From contig CM049319.1 of the NCBI GenBank assembly GCA_026874595.1, positions 37,893,473-37,957,472 of the forward strand: a stretch of DNA of 64,000 nucleotides, given 5' to 3'. Below the pieces are notes generated by a model. The model was not told the DNA's origin. It saw nothing but the letters and a program-made list of their open reading frames with translations, and made no database searches. Origin of the DNA: Sipunculus nudus (taxonomy: Eukaryota; Annelida; Sipuncula; Golfingiida; Sipunculidae). This document shows positions 25,157-37,959 of the stretch, in pieces; the stretch's first letter is position 1; each line of letters starts with the position of its first letter. Position numbers and translations under genes: made by a program.

Positions 25157-26085
25157 TTATTCTGTTCCACTATGTATTCTATTTGACACCTGTGTTCTTC
25201 TTCTACCTATACATTTCACACATTTACTTATTTCATCCCACACATAAACATTACCCTCCATGATCAATTTATCATAATTCAGTTTTGCTTTTATGTCCTT
25301 ATCCTTGTCCTTGGCTTCAGTTAGCTTTGCACGTAGGTGTCGTCTTGCTTCCCTCACTCTCTCGCTGAAGTCCTCTTGTACATATATGTCCGAGTTGGCC
25401 TTCTTCAGTTCTTTGCGTGCTTGGCCCAAGACTTCCTCTCTCTGTTTGAATTTCCCAAATTTACAAATTATTGGCTTCGGCTTCCTGGGGATCTTCCATG
25501 GCAACCTGTGAGCTCTATCTCTATTTCATCATCTGGCATTTTCATTTCTTCTCTAATAATCTTTCTGACTTTATTTTCACAATCAGCCCATGTTTCACTT
25601 CCGTTAGCCTCGTTAATGCCATAGAAAATTAAATTGTTCCTTTTCGATTGTTCCTCTAATTTATATACTTTGGCCTTAAGTTTTCTGTTTTCACTTTTTA
25701 TCTATGTCATTTCTGCCTGTAAAGTAGTTATTTGTTCAGCTAATTTATTCACTATATCAGGTAAGGACGACTCACCACAGTCTATAGTATCTTTAACGGG
25801 GGAGCTAGGAGTTGGTTCACTGGATTTCCTTTGCTCAAATGGCTTGGCCTGGGGGTTCAGATTCGGTCCTGTATTGTCGCTCACCTTTGTGTTGACAGTG
25901 TTTGAGGCTCCTCTCTCTACCCTGTCAGCACTCGAGCTTCTTGTGACCCTCACATAACTGAGCATAGGACCCTGATTGTCCTTGGCAGTTGTGGTGGGTT
26001 CCTTGGGGCCTGGGTTCAGCTCAACGCCCCCATCCTGTGTTAACAACACCGCGAGCAGATGACAGCTATACTCGATGATTTACAC
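25157..26085 (-). pseudogene. LINE ORF1 (2A-like motif, coiled coil, RRM-like)
   Basis: The N-terminus reads CHLLAVLLTQDGGVELNPGP, close to the 2A ribosome-skipping consensus D(V/I)ExNPGP with the Asp replaced by Gly. A basic coiled-coil segment follows, then NNLIFYGINEANGSETW, typical of the start of an L1-type ORF1p RRM domain. The C-terminal part has KPIICKFGKFKQREEVL and AKLNYDKLIMEGN, typical of the ORF1p C-terminal domain. An in-frame TAG lies near 25702 and a frameshift near 25513. No ATG opens the 2A-containing frame, since a stop precedes it by about ten codons. ORF1p binds RNA. The TAA at 25157 is followed in the same frame by the endonuclease region. Confidence 0.8.
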
Positions 26086-26099
26086 CACGAAATTATTAT

Positions 26100-27654
26100 A
26101 TAAGTACATAAGCAAGTAGTCGGATATGGGTAAAAGACACTGATCTTATGCTTTAAATGAAATGAAATAAAATTAAATTATATTAGCAAATAGGAAAATT
26201 AATTTTTTTCCAAGTTAAAAAATAAAGAAGATCTTGCGATCAAGAAGGTATATATGGCTTACTGTGATCACCTCCACAATGAAGTCACCTCGCGCGCCAT
26301 GTTTGCCACACCCCTTACGTACCTAACAGCATTTTGTAAGACCAATACTTTACATACATATATATATATATATATATAGGCAGATAAATATTTGCAGTGG
26401 ACCTTTATGACCTGATAATATATTACATTATTGTCATTAAGTAAAAAGAGTAATACAGAGGTTATTACATAAGTGGAACTGTTACCCATGTCACACAAGG
26501 GATTGAACACATCAACCACTATTGTAAAAATGTGTTATAGCAAATTAATATTGAGAGACCTTTATTGTCACTTATATTGTTTTAATGTGTTTCATGTTGA
26601 GTATATTCTAAATCCTTGAACATAAGGGTAAAAACCAATGGTTCATATAATAAATTAAAAAAGTGTTCATTATTTAAAAACTAGATCTGATGAATGGGTG
26701 GTAATTGTCCTTCAACACTTTTCACTTTGGTCGGTTCGGGACAGCGAGGCTTGTTTGTTCATCACTGGTCATATGACTGCGATATAGGGACACCGTGTTA
26801 TAAGTAGGAAGGGGAACCGGTGTATTTTATGAACTGGTATGTACTGCGTTTAGGTAGAGATTTATTATGGAGTGATTAATTAATGAGGAACGACTAACAT
26901 TTTCATTCTCTTATCATAAATTCCGATACCCCACGACATCCGTTTTGCACAAAAACTATGGAATTTGAAGTTCCCTTCAATTTTGAATATACATTATTTC
27001 TGTACTTAGTTTCATATCATCTTCAACAATGGAAAACATTAACAACAATTAAGGTCTTATAATCCTCAAAACTTTTAAAGAAAAATCAGTGATCTTAAAG
27101 ATGATTGTAATATTTTTCTTGTCAAAAACGTCTTTGTGTATCAGAAATTATAGCATTTTATTTCAGAGGTAAAACCCACGTAGGATGCAAACTTGACGGC
27201 CTCTCAGCTCGGCGAGAGCTAGCAACGTATCAGTATTATTGCTGATTGCTTCACCATAAACTTGCGGTGCATATGGTTGATTGACTGGCGTGCGGAGGCC
27301 GGGAACGTGCTTACTTTTAATACCGGCACTTGCTAAATGGCACTTATTAATACAAACACTCCCCCTGTACATCGTTCTCCTCCAATCGCCGAATAATGTT
27401 TAGTCACTACCCCAAATCACGTTACTGTCACCCTATACTGGTCTTGTCATAAAGTATATGCCCAGAAATATGAAATTACCTCTTGTTATTTCGGTAATAT
27501 TGACCTTGCTATACCTTATAACATTTCTCCCAGATTCGATCGTTTTCATCCGTGAATGTACATAATACAGATATGTGTATGTAAATACAGAATGTTCAAA
27601 TTGTATGATGACTTTAATGTACATAATGTATAAAGAGTGCATGCTCCTAATGTA

Positions 27655-27702
<48 letters not shown>

Positions 27703-27758
27703 CAATGAATATCATTTACTTATATTTGTCTGGAATTGTGTTCATTAATGCAACTGGC

Positions 27759-27790
<32 letters not shown>

Positions 27791-28600
27791 AGAAAGGGGG
27801 TGGCGCGAGGGAGCCGTAGGGGTTTCCGATAATAAGGGAGGAGAGTACCATATTTCCTTGATCAGACGCCCGGGCGTTTATTTTTTTCAGACCCTACTTT
27901 GACCCGGCGTGTAAAAAAAAAGCCGGCGTCTATTTAAGGCGTTTATTATCAAATACATTATAAGGTTCAGCGGAAAAAACCACAAAATAACACACTGAAA
28001 CAATAACCCCCAAATCACTACTAGGGGACACAATTAAGAAAATCCCCGTAAATAGATTATGCTAACGAAATATCTTAAATAGTCATAGGGATATGGGAAA
28101 CGCAAGATCTTTGCAATTATGCATCATAACAAACATTTACGGGAATTACAGCGAGGAATTATGCAGTTGTCCACAAGAATCTTGTCCTTGTGAGCCCTCA
28201 AGACCAATTACCGCGGTGTTTCATGAGACTGTTCCGTTAATTTTGCACCGCCGCGCAGTTGTTAACATTGTTTTCATCAGAACTTAGAGTAGCTCTTCTA
28301 ATAACGGGACACCAAGTACAACCGGTAACGTTAGTTCCTTCAAAATATACGGGTTTGTTACATAGAACGACACTACGCAAACTGACAGGTTCCTTCAGCC
28401 CTTTGACTGATTCGGCTTGATAAAGCGAACTTAAGCGTGTTTTGAAATGGGATACACTGGTAGGTGACATTGACTGTCGGCATAATTCCACCGAATGTAT
28501 TTGTTTGCCCATAAGAAGGAGTAACTATACCTATACTCGTGTCCATGCGTTTATCTGCCCCTAAAATACATTCATACGACGTTTGTGATACTTAAATGAA
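26100..28600. other. Microsatellite-rich intergenic stretch
   Basis: It holds TA runs at about 26351-26378 and 27659-27701, and a GA run with a G tract at about 27757-27790. A segment at 27860-27950 with CGCCCGGGCGTTTATT looks like a DNA-transposon end without a visible partner. No gene is recognised. Confidence 0.45.
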
Positions 28601-30008
28601 AGACAGGGATTGGTTTAACGAAATACATCCCCAATACTTCCCACGTTTCGGATAGGAGCTTGACTATATCAGATCAAAATCTCAAAATGAAATGTTCGAT
28701 ACTGTCGCTTTTCAAATCTAGCAACTTAAGGGAGCCATCCTGAATTTTCAGATTACTGAAGTTTGAAATAAATAAGTCCTTGTCGTAAAATATCTTTTGG
28801 TGAACAATTTAATATATTGGATCCCATTTTGAAATATCATTAACCTTTAACTATCCGAATTTCAGAGATGTCGCCGCGGATGTTCGATAAATTCCAATTC
28901 ACCCATGAGAAATCTTACTTGCCCAGGGACAATTTTTCTGAAAATATCAAATCCATTTGACTTAAAGCATCGTAGATCAGCTCCACAGACATTTGGTACC
29001 GTTCTTGTTGGGGTATGTGTAATAATTGCCACCGTGGTAACTAACTTTTGAAAGAAGTAAATTTAAAGAAATGTTCGCTACTGCCGTTTTCAAGATACTG
29101 TGCATTGGGCGGAACATCATGCTCCTTTTCCAAGTAAAGGTCAATGAGTGTGAAAATTATGCATAGACACGAAAGTATATTAGTTCCAAGGGTATCGAAT
29201 TTAGAAACTGTTATGGTGAAATGTTCGAGACTGAAATATCCGAGACCGGATCTTACGAAACCAAACGCCATTCGAAACTAACAGTGGTAACAGGCTAGCT
29301 TTGTTTCAAGTTCCCAATGACCATGCATCGATCACTGTCACGCCATTTTGTTCCCGGCCAAGTTGATGAGATTTTCCTTGTGATATTTGACTCTTTTCGA
29401 TGCCAAGAAAAAACCAAGGTAAGCATGTGTATTTTGCCTACGTATATATGACTACATTCTTCATTGAGGTAAACAGTTGTTGGATTAATATATCTCAATA
29501 CAACCCTAGAGAGCACTACAGACGCCATAAGCAGTAATATTGCATAACTTGGCGCAAGATAAACATGAAGTTAGGTGAAATGTTCGTGACTGAGAGTATC
29601 GAACATTTCATTTCATTAGGTTGTAAAATGTCTTTGATTATATGCACTTAACGCCTTTGATGTAAAAACCTACTTAATCTGAATTAAAATATGCAACACA
29701 AGTGAACTACTCTCATTTAAGGAGACATATTTCTATATTTTCTTTACCCATATTCACCAATTTTAGACACCACTGCCAAAGAAATTCAATTGTTAAATTT
29801 TCCTGGAAAGGGAATGCACAAAGGTTTCTTGTGCTTGTTACAAGTTTTGCAAAGCCAAGTATTTGCCTATTTGGTAGCACATTTATTAAAAAAGTCTATC
29901 TTAGATTATTTCTGTGAGGATAAAGTTAGGTATCGGACATTTCGACTGTGGTATCGGACATTTCAGGTTTGATGTTAACATATTATGCGTTTTTATTTCC
30001 AGGTCAAA

Positions 30009-32298
30009 ATGGTCAAATCAAGAGCTGAGATATGTAGTGACTATAGAAAGAGACTGAAGGAAAGAAATAAAGAAGAATACCTTAAGAGAGAAAGAGAAAG
30101 GAGGCGAAAAAACTAAGTACCGTCGGCGCTTCTAACTAAAAAGGTAAGAGAAGAAAAAAACCGTAAAAATCGTGTAAACCTACAGAGACATCGTCAAAGA
30201 AAAAGAGAGGTTCTGGAAAGGCAGAATCAGGAAGCTGATGAAGTAGAAAGGCAGTCCACTACCAGCGGATATGAAAGTATAACCAGTCCGTCGCCAGGTC
30301 CGTCAGTCAATCAAGCGCAATTAATAGTCGCAATGCCGTTTCCAAACAGACGAAGTGGTCCAAATAAGAGAATTAATCGGACACTTTCTAGGGCTTATAA
30401 AAAGATAGCTGAGCTGAAGAAGAGTCAGAATGAGCTGGAGAAAAAATATCGTTCCCTACAAAGACGCAACCAGCGACTTAAAAAGCGAATCCAGTCATCA
30501 CCGAAGACTCCAAGCAGTAAAGCCGAATCTCTGATGGCAAATGCACACCTAGCCTCTTCATAACGTGCAGTGGTTAAAAAGCAGTTGGTGTATGCAAACG
30601 CAATGCTCGATCAGCTCAAAGAATCCTAGACTGCAGCAGGTAGAAGTAAAGTGGGTATTTTGCATAAAGTTATGGCTGGAAAGGTAATAAAGAAATATCG
30701 TTGCAAGCGTTGGCTGAGCAACAGTACAGGTCTTAGCAGGAATATTTTATCAAGAAAAAGGCATGCCACTCACAGAAAATCTGAAGATTACCAGGTCACG
30801 GGTCATCGCAAAAATTAAAGAAAAGGTCATAACTTTGCTCGAGAGAGATGATAACCGCAGAAACCAAAATGGAAAGGCCGACTCCAAAAAAAAATGAAAA
30901 ATGGAGACAAGGTACAAACAAGAGTCTTGACTTATTACTTGGGCAATTTCCATAGAAAATTTCTGAGCGAAAATCCTGCCATGAATATATCCTTGTCTTC
31001 ATTATGCAGAATACGGCCAAAAAATATTATTGACCTCCTTTATCAGTCGTCACTCCTGTCTGTGCACCAAACATCAAAATATGGCTCTAACAGTGAGGGC
31101 TATGTGCAGGGAAGGCATCCAAATTTCCATTAACCCAGAAAATGCTCTGGCAAAGAAAATAACCAAAGAAATGGTAAAAGAAAGTGTTTCAGAGGAAGTT
31201 GTATTCGGGCAGTGGAAGCGAGTAGAAATTGTGGAAAAGGGAAAAACTAAGAATGTGATGAGAATCCAAGAACAAAAGATGACAAGTGAAGAATTTGCTT
31301 CTCATGTTGAAAGTCAAATAAAAGAGATTAAGGAGCATGTTGAACGCATGAAGATTCAGTACGAACAGATAAGACTTTTAAAACAGAATCTCCCAATGCA
31401 TCATGTTGTGGTTCACATGGATTTTGCTGAAGATTATGCATGCAAATCCATGGATGAAATCCGAAGCGCATACTGGAACCAGAATGCTGTTACGTTGCAC
31501 CCAGTGGTCGTCTATTTCAGGAAAGGGGATGATTTGCAACACAAAAGTTTTGTTATTGTTTCCAATGAAATGTCCCACAACTCAAACACAGTCCTTACCT
31601 TCGTGGATGCAATAATGCCAAATATCAAAGAGCTTGACAAGAATCTGGAGGTGGAACATTACTGGACAGATAGCCCTACAAGCCAATACAGGAATAAGTT
31701 GATATTTGATGCCATTGCAAATCATAAAGCAATCTATGGGTGTTCAGCCAAATGGAATTATTTTGAAGCCGGCCATGGCAAAGGCCCATGGGATGGTTTA
31801 GGAAGGACAACAAAACGCATGGCTGACGAAGCCATGAAAAGTGGAAAAGCCATTATACAAGATGCCGAGCAGTTTATGAATTGTCAAACCTGGACAACGG
31901 AGAGCACCAGAAAAGCATCAGACCTGTACTATCAGACCAAAACAAAACCATCTGAGTCATCAGTTTCATCAGAAGGAGGTAATAACGTCCAGGACAAGAC
32001 TCCTGACATAACGGAGAACGACTATGTTGCAGCAGTGTACAATGGAAAGTGGTATGTCGGAAAAGTTGTCGACACTGACGCAGACCAAAATGAATCAGAA
32101 ATATCTTTCCTTCAAAATAGGAAGGGTTTGTATCAATGGCCGTCAAGGCCTGATATAATATGGGTCAACAACAGGGACATTCTGCGCAGGATCACTCCCC
32201 CAGCTCCGACTGAAAAATCTGAAAGGATGAACAGACTTAGCAAAGAAGATACTGAAATCATCGATCAGGTGCACAAAAGAAGACTCGAGTTTCGTTAA
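30009..32298 (+). pseudogene. Decayed transposase-like gene (HMDFAEDY family)
   Basis: The ATG at 30009 opens a very basic N-terminus (DYRKRLKERNKEEYLKRERE) that runs in one frame to about 30563 apart from a TAA near 30114. It includes a coiled coil near 30400. Further stops and frameshifts follow near 30561, 30627, 30819 and 30890. The longest clean part is 31030-32298, 422 residues. It contains VVVHMDFAEDYAC, HYWTDSPTSQYRNK, NYFEAGHGKGPWDGLG and a C-terminal module like YNGKWYVGKVV...YQWPSRPDIIW. I recognise this set as a widespread family of uncharacterised invertebrate and fish proteins that look transposon-derived. D131, D214 and E246 of that frame are candidate DDE residues (inference). 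The superfamily is unresolved. Confidence 0.65.
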
Positions 32299-33066
32299 GT
32301 GTTACGGACATTTTTGTATACAGGGAGAGCTAGGGATATTTTATATTTTCATATATCTGAGAGAGTGAAAGGTTCGCTACTAAGTTTCAATTTCTCTGAG
32401 ATATTGGATTTATATATATATTTTTATTTTTATGTAAGGCTTCATTGTAAGTTCATGTAAGATCAATTTTAAGGAAATTTTCTGCGTTGAGTGTGTCCAG
32501 CATCTGACATGCCGTGTCCAGGTCCAGTGTAAAGTCACGAAATGTCCGAAACTTTTTTACTACGTAGATTTTTTCAATTTGATTTCCTATTGGAAGGGTA
32601 TTGTTTAGTTATTCGGTTAGAATCTTTAATTATGGTAGCAATGTAATCTACCCATTTGCTATTATTTTTTACGAAGCTAATGTTGCTAAAGATATGCACA
32701 ATCATTAAAACCTACCTGTTTTGGTGGCATTTTTATAGGGCTTGACCAACTGAGGAATTTATAAAGGAATGAAAAAAGTTACTTATAACCAAGAAGTCGG
32801 TTATTATAATAAAAAGGGAAAAAATGCAAGTTTGTTTTTAAACAATTACATTAAAATTTACTACCCATGTCTTGTGAGATAAGAAATGTCCGCTACATTT
32901 TGATCATTTTTTTTAATTAAGCCATCTGTAGATCCACAGTGTAGTCTCGGATAATATCTTTGGATGATTTAAAAGAAAACCTTTTCATTTTCACATTTTG
33001 TAATACTTTTCCACATTGTTGTCTTATAATTGTATTTTATGTTATGTGACACCCTGTTATGGTGAA

Positions 33067-33072
33067 AATAAA
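33067..33072 (+). terminator. Possible poly(A) signal of the transposase-like gene
   Basis: AATAAA lies about 770 bases past the stop at 32298. It is a candidate signal only. Confidence 0.3.
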
Positions 33073-33280
33073 GATGGATGCATAGTTTGCACGGATTTTC
33101 AGGCTTTTTATTGGAAGGCATAAATAGCGTACTTTCATTTATTTCAGTCTTACCTTTAAAAGAAAAGAAGGAGGAACTCCCACCTTAAATGAAAAACAAT
33201 CTTTCGCATGAGTGTTTGTAGTACTGGTTCTACGAAGCAGCAAGTTTCAAGTTCATGCCCAACGTATCGAACATTTCCCG

Positions 33281-34037
33281 AACAGATTTTTCTTTAAAGG
33301 TTTCCTTATCTTTAGGCCTTGCTACTGCAGAGTTCAAAAGAATGATGATGAAATTAATATGTGTTTCGAACTTCTTAAGATACGTAGTTATCATAAAATC
33401 TTTATAATCATTTTTCAAATAAATATTATTTTTCCAATGTCTTTCCTGCAAATGCACATCGTTACTGAGAATCAGTGGGGCCCGCTTGTCTGAGTGCTAG
33501 CCTTTCACTGTTGACATTGTGTTTGTATCACGTTTGTTTTAAATGGTGACAGCCTTTAATCAAAATGTCGTGTCTTTGTATTTACAGGAAGCATTTGAAG
33601 TCAACTTCCGGACTTTCGTGGACGCCGTGTTATGAAGATACCTCCTGCGTGAATTTATATAAAGCGGGAGTGAATAAATAGCTTTCTTCCCATTCCATGT
33701 GTTGCTGCCAGTTATGTAGTGTCTCATGTATGACTGTGAGTATGAGAGGCAAGCTGTTAACTGGATTAGGTAATTGGTTGTCTGAATGTGTGCGCAGAGT
33801 GACGCGTGGCCCATGACCTATTTTCCGAGGTACAACTCCTGGGTTTGTAAGGGTTTGTGCAACAATTTCTGCATTTTATAATCTGAATTTTATTGAGAAG
33901 ATATGCTAGTTTTATTGATCAGGGTTGTGTTTTGATGTACTTTCTTAATGTAGTAATGGTACTCGAGACTGAATTAATATTGCTATTTCAACGCTACTTT
34001 GGCAAAGGCTCGACTAATATTGGGCAAGTTTATCTAT
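33281..34037. other. No recognisable feature
   Basis: No coding or repeat signal beyond short incidental frames. Confidence 0.4.
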
Positions 34038-34284
34038 TGTAGGTTCTCACACTCGAAAATCTCAAGCGTAACGAAATAATATTATAAAGTGGTTTATTTA
34101 CGCTCAAAACATAGTTTTAAGGTAACTACAGTGTGTCGACCTGGTTCTCAGTTATCAGAAAAGTCCCGGATGACGGGTGACAGGAAAAACCTGTACTCGT
34201 ATATTTATCGCATAGCAAATAGTGTACAATGTTCGCAGTATGGGGCAGCACCGGACGGACCGTGAAATAGAACTTGCCCTTACA
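34038..34284 (-). repeat. Candidate 3' LTR of the BEL/Pao relic
   Basis: On the minus strand this 247 bp segment begins TGTAAGGGCAAG and ends GAACCTACA, giving the TG...CA border of an LTR. It contains AATAAA near its far end and follows a G-rich stretch (AAGGGGCCGG) that could be the polypurine tract. No matching 5' LTR was found near 37600-38300, so the call rests on position and borders. Confidence 0.45.
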
Positions 34285-34533
34285 TACCGGCCCCTTAATT
34301 CTCTAAAGCAAAGCTGGAGATAATTACTTTAAATATCATAATATGTTACTTTGGTTCACAGAATAACAAAGTCCGTAAGATTATATGAAAAATGACTCGA
34401 AAATACAGGGAAGCACTAGACCTTCACGGTCTTTACCTGGCGGCGCTGGGCTCGCACCACCGTCTAAATTACTGGGGTTTTAAGCATTATCCGCCTCAAA
34501 TATAACACACAGTTTGTCGATGGATCAATCTAA

Positions 34534-37500
34534 TTATCTTATTCTCACTCTCACTTTGCGAACGTGACCCTGTTTATCTGAGAAAATTTCTGTGACCCGA
34601 CCCATAGGCAAAGTATTTCGCGGTACAGTATCATCCACCACTTGATATAGGACAACATCTCCTTGGCTGTTTCTGCGGGGTGATAACCACTCGTGTATTT
34701 CTTGTAGCTGTGGGAGATACTCCCGAGTCCATCTGTTCCCGAACATATTGGCCATATACTGAACTCGCTCCACCTCCGTCTAAAGTAAATATCCTCTTTC
34801 TTGAACGTTCCAGGAGGAAGTAATGTTTCAGTCTTCATTAATAACAGATGAATGAGCGTCAAGGCCGGAGCATCTTCTTGATCCGTAGACACCCTCGTTA
34901 TAGGTCTCGAATTCACTGTAGCTTCTACTTCACACATAAATGTATGCAGACAATCATTATCGACGATTTGATTCCTGAGAAGTACACTCAGAAATTGTCC
35001 AATTGTCCTAATTTGCACTTCCATACACCTCCATCGTGAGAGCCAAGTGGGGATAAAATCCGGTCAATTTTTCTTTGTAGCAATAAGGTATGAATCTTGC
35101 CTTGATTCTATCTGTCTATTTCTTCTTTAAGTTCTCGCCTTGCGCTTACCAATTTTGTATCGCTGTCGGAATGAATGACCTTAACTTCTCCTCTTTTAGC
35201 AAAAAGAGCGTCTCAGAGCGTTGATGCATGAATCGGTGTCTAATGAATGCGCAACTTCAATAATTATATATGGCTCGCACTGTTAAACAGGTAAAAACCA
35301 CAACATATCGCTTGACCATTGACCGACCTCGACGAACTTCAAATGGTCCAAGGTAATCAACGCCCACGTATGTAAAGGGAGGGGGGTCTGAAATCAAACG
35401 GTCTGAGGGTAGCACGGGGAGTTTCGGTTTTCCTACCCTTCCTCTACAACAGTCTACATAATTGTACACAATCTTTCTTGCAGCTGAATACCCTTGCAAG
35501 ATCCAATATTTCTGACGTAGCTCACACAACTTGTGATTTCTGTCTTTATGGATTTGTTTGAGGATAAGTATCGAAAAGTGAGAGTTCTTGGGTAGGACAG
35601 CTGGATGCTTGGCATTCTCTGACAACGAAGCTCTGTTAAGACGTCTGCCTACTCTCAATACTCAATAAGTATGGATCAAGTCTGTATAACGGACTCGACT
35701 TTGTCACCAAGTTTCTTTTCTGTCTGTCAGAACGTCTTTCTGTTTTTATTCTTTAAGCCCGAATCTCGTGCCAAAATGCTTTGCTTTGAACGTAGGACAA
35801 AATTTCAGGCTCTGCAGCATCCATATCTGCGACGGTTAAGAAAACGAATGTGGTTTTCTTTGACAGTTTCTGCTGGCTGATCTGCGCATGACCAACAGTA
35901 ACTACATATGCTTTGTTTCTCATGGCTTTTTCTTGTTGGGTCTTGCGTATCATCAAGATCCAGGCTATTCGAAAATTCAGCTTAAACCACGACGAATTGT
36001 ACGAAAGGAAACGTTCAATGATATCATCAGAAGAGCTGACAACGACTGACGACACTTTGACTTAGCGAACTTCTGGGTCATTGCCTTGGATGCAGGTATC
36101 TGGGTTTAGGGTAGTAGACTGGTCTTAATCTGCTTTCCGCAGGAAGTCCGGTCCCCTTATCCATCTATGGTTGCTGACATGTGTTTGAGCATGGAGACCC
36201 CTAGAGGTGGCATCAGCTGGATTAGAGGCTGATTCAACGAATTTCCGTTCGTTTGGCTGAGAACCATCACGAATTACTGAATTACTGTAATCTGTTTAAG
36301 CGGCCCCAATCTTGGACTTTCCATTAAGAAAGGCACGATGTATCTCCCCTGTATCTCTGACGAAAAGAGAGATCACTTACAGAGCCGTAGGCTAATTCAC
36401 TGGCTTCAGCAAAGTAATGCATCTGGACTGTTCGAATTGTTCCGAAGTCTTTTAGTGTGGGCTCACTCGTTTCAGACTTTCTACTACACCGGTATTTCTG
36501 TTGTTATTTTCTATAGCCGAGTCTTAATCACTCCTTTCAATATGCAACACAGTTGGGTGTGCACACTAAACACTTTAGTCTTGACTTTTTCCGGTCTTTA
36601 CACATGTGTTGTCTATTTAAACAATGAAAACACAGTCCCTTTGGTTTCAGGAACTGAAGTTAATCTGCGTGTGTTTTACATCTTAACTTTTTACATGATT
36701 CAATAGTATAGTCATCTCCACAATATAAACATGGGTTTTCATGAGCACATTTTACAGACAGTCCTGTTTGTAATGAAACAGATTTGTCTGCGGATTGTAC
36801 ATTTGTGACAAAACTGGCTCCTTTTGGTTTTCTCTCATTTTTTGGTTTCACTGTTCGTGCATCTCTGAGGCAGGATGTTTGGTTAGGATTAACTGATATG
36901 TTACCATACACAGAATCTGTGATTATTTGGATCTGCTCTTTAAAAAAATTCACAAAATCAGCAAAATCGGCCATTCTTTTGTAATTTTCCTTTATCCTAT
37001 AAGCAGAGCTGCGTCGCTTAATTTGAAAGGAAGTTTCTGTATTACATTGGTCTGATCACTTGACTCATGACTTCATTCTGTGCCATTGCATTATGGTATA
37101 TGACCACAAACGTCAACAGATTTTTCAGCCTTTGTTTATCCTCATTTTTGATTGGTTCGATTTGATCGATTTCTTCCTTGTAAGCTTGTGCTCTTTCATA
37201 GTCATCACCAAATTCTTCATCTAATTCTTTTCTGGTGCTGCGTAAGCTATATCTGGGTGTTTACCCATGCATTCTGTAATCTGTTTGGCTTTGTCCGTTG
37301 TATACTGCCATAAAAGCTGAAGTTTGTCACGATTACTTGTCGCAACTGAGCCAATATTGTGTTCAAAAGCAGATATAAACTGTCTATAATTCTGAAGCTT
37401 ACCATCAAACCCCTGAATTTCAAATTTAGGTAATTATGATCTTCTCTGCTGTTCAACCAGCATTTCAGATATGGCATTCTGCTTCTGTAACAACTCACAC

Positions 37501-37600
37501 AATCGACTGTCATTATCACTATTTACTGCAGTGCGAGGTTGAATGACTGACTTATGCTCTGTGAGCTCTGGGAGTCAAATTACATTCAGGTATATATGCT
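34534..37600 (-). pseudogene. BEL/Pao LTR retrotransposon relic
   Basis: Minus-strand fragments occur in the order of a BEL/Pao polyprotein. A gag piece (about 37080-37520) has LLWQYTTDKAKQI and EEFGDDYERAQAY. A second gag piece (36660-36974) has a zinc-knuckle-like CLYCGD. A post-reverse-transcriptase piece (35753-36240) has ESASNPADATSRGL and IRGPDFL. Integrase (about 34790-35658) has HPAVLPKN, LRQKYWI and VGVDYLGPF, then EVEATVNSRPIT. A C-terminal DUF5641-like part (34534-34773) has TREYLPQLQEIHEW. Most of protease and reverse transcriptase is missing between 36240 and 36660, and several frameshifts occur. It is a dead, internally deleted copy. Confidence 0.8.
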
Positions 37601-37959
37601 TCTGCTGTTAGGTTTAATCGGGTTTTAGAAATCGTTATACCAACACTAGGAAAAGATACGTTGCTAATTCCAATATGGCCAGGTTACATCACTGATAGAC
37701 GCCTGTACTTGCTTTCTACCAACATAAGAGATTTGGCCAATATCCATGTTCATGGATCCATAATCAGGGTAAATCTTAGCATTAGGAGCTGAATAGGCCA
37801 AGTAAATTTTATATTTTATAATTTTCCCCTTAGTACTTTCCTCATTATTATCCCGATGAAGACCAATATGCAGAATATCCTCAACAACGACGGAGAATAC
37901 CTTACATATTTGGTGAATTGCTTACCAGCAGATGACCGTCATGTTTCTCAATTATTCGT

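Larger units (their letters stand above)
20785..26090 (-). mobile_element. Nearly full-length APE-type non-LTR retrotransposon
   Basis: On the minus strand the order is: an N-terminal 2A-like motif, a coiled coil and RRM-like ORF1 region, an APE endonuclease, a reverse transcriptase, a Cys/His segment, then a 3' end reading TTTTCCAGAATAAA followed by (TAT)n. The trinucleotide tail at 20783-20806 marks the 3' end. Damage is light: stop codons near 25702, 25157, 24356 and 23369 and frameshifts near 25513 and 23165. The copy is probably inactive but fairly young. The 2A-like peptide and trinucleotide tail suggest a CR1/L2-type group, while ORF1 resembles L1-type ORF1p; the clade needs a tree. 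Confidence 0.88.
28689..33280. repeat. Scattered GAAATGTTCG / CGGACATTTC motif copies
   Basis: A short motif, GAAATGT(T/C)CG(A/C)(T/G)ACT or its inverse, recurs on both sides of the transposase-like gene. On the left it is at about 28689, 29068, 29217, 29577 (with its inverse at 29596), 29930 and 29953. On the right it is at about 32299, 32373, 32539, 32882 and 33264. Such subterminal copies often serve as transposase binding sites; that role is an inference. Confidence 0.6.
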
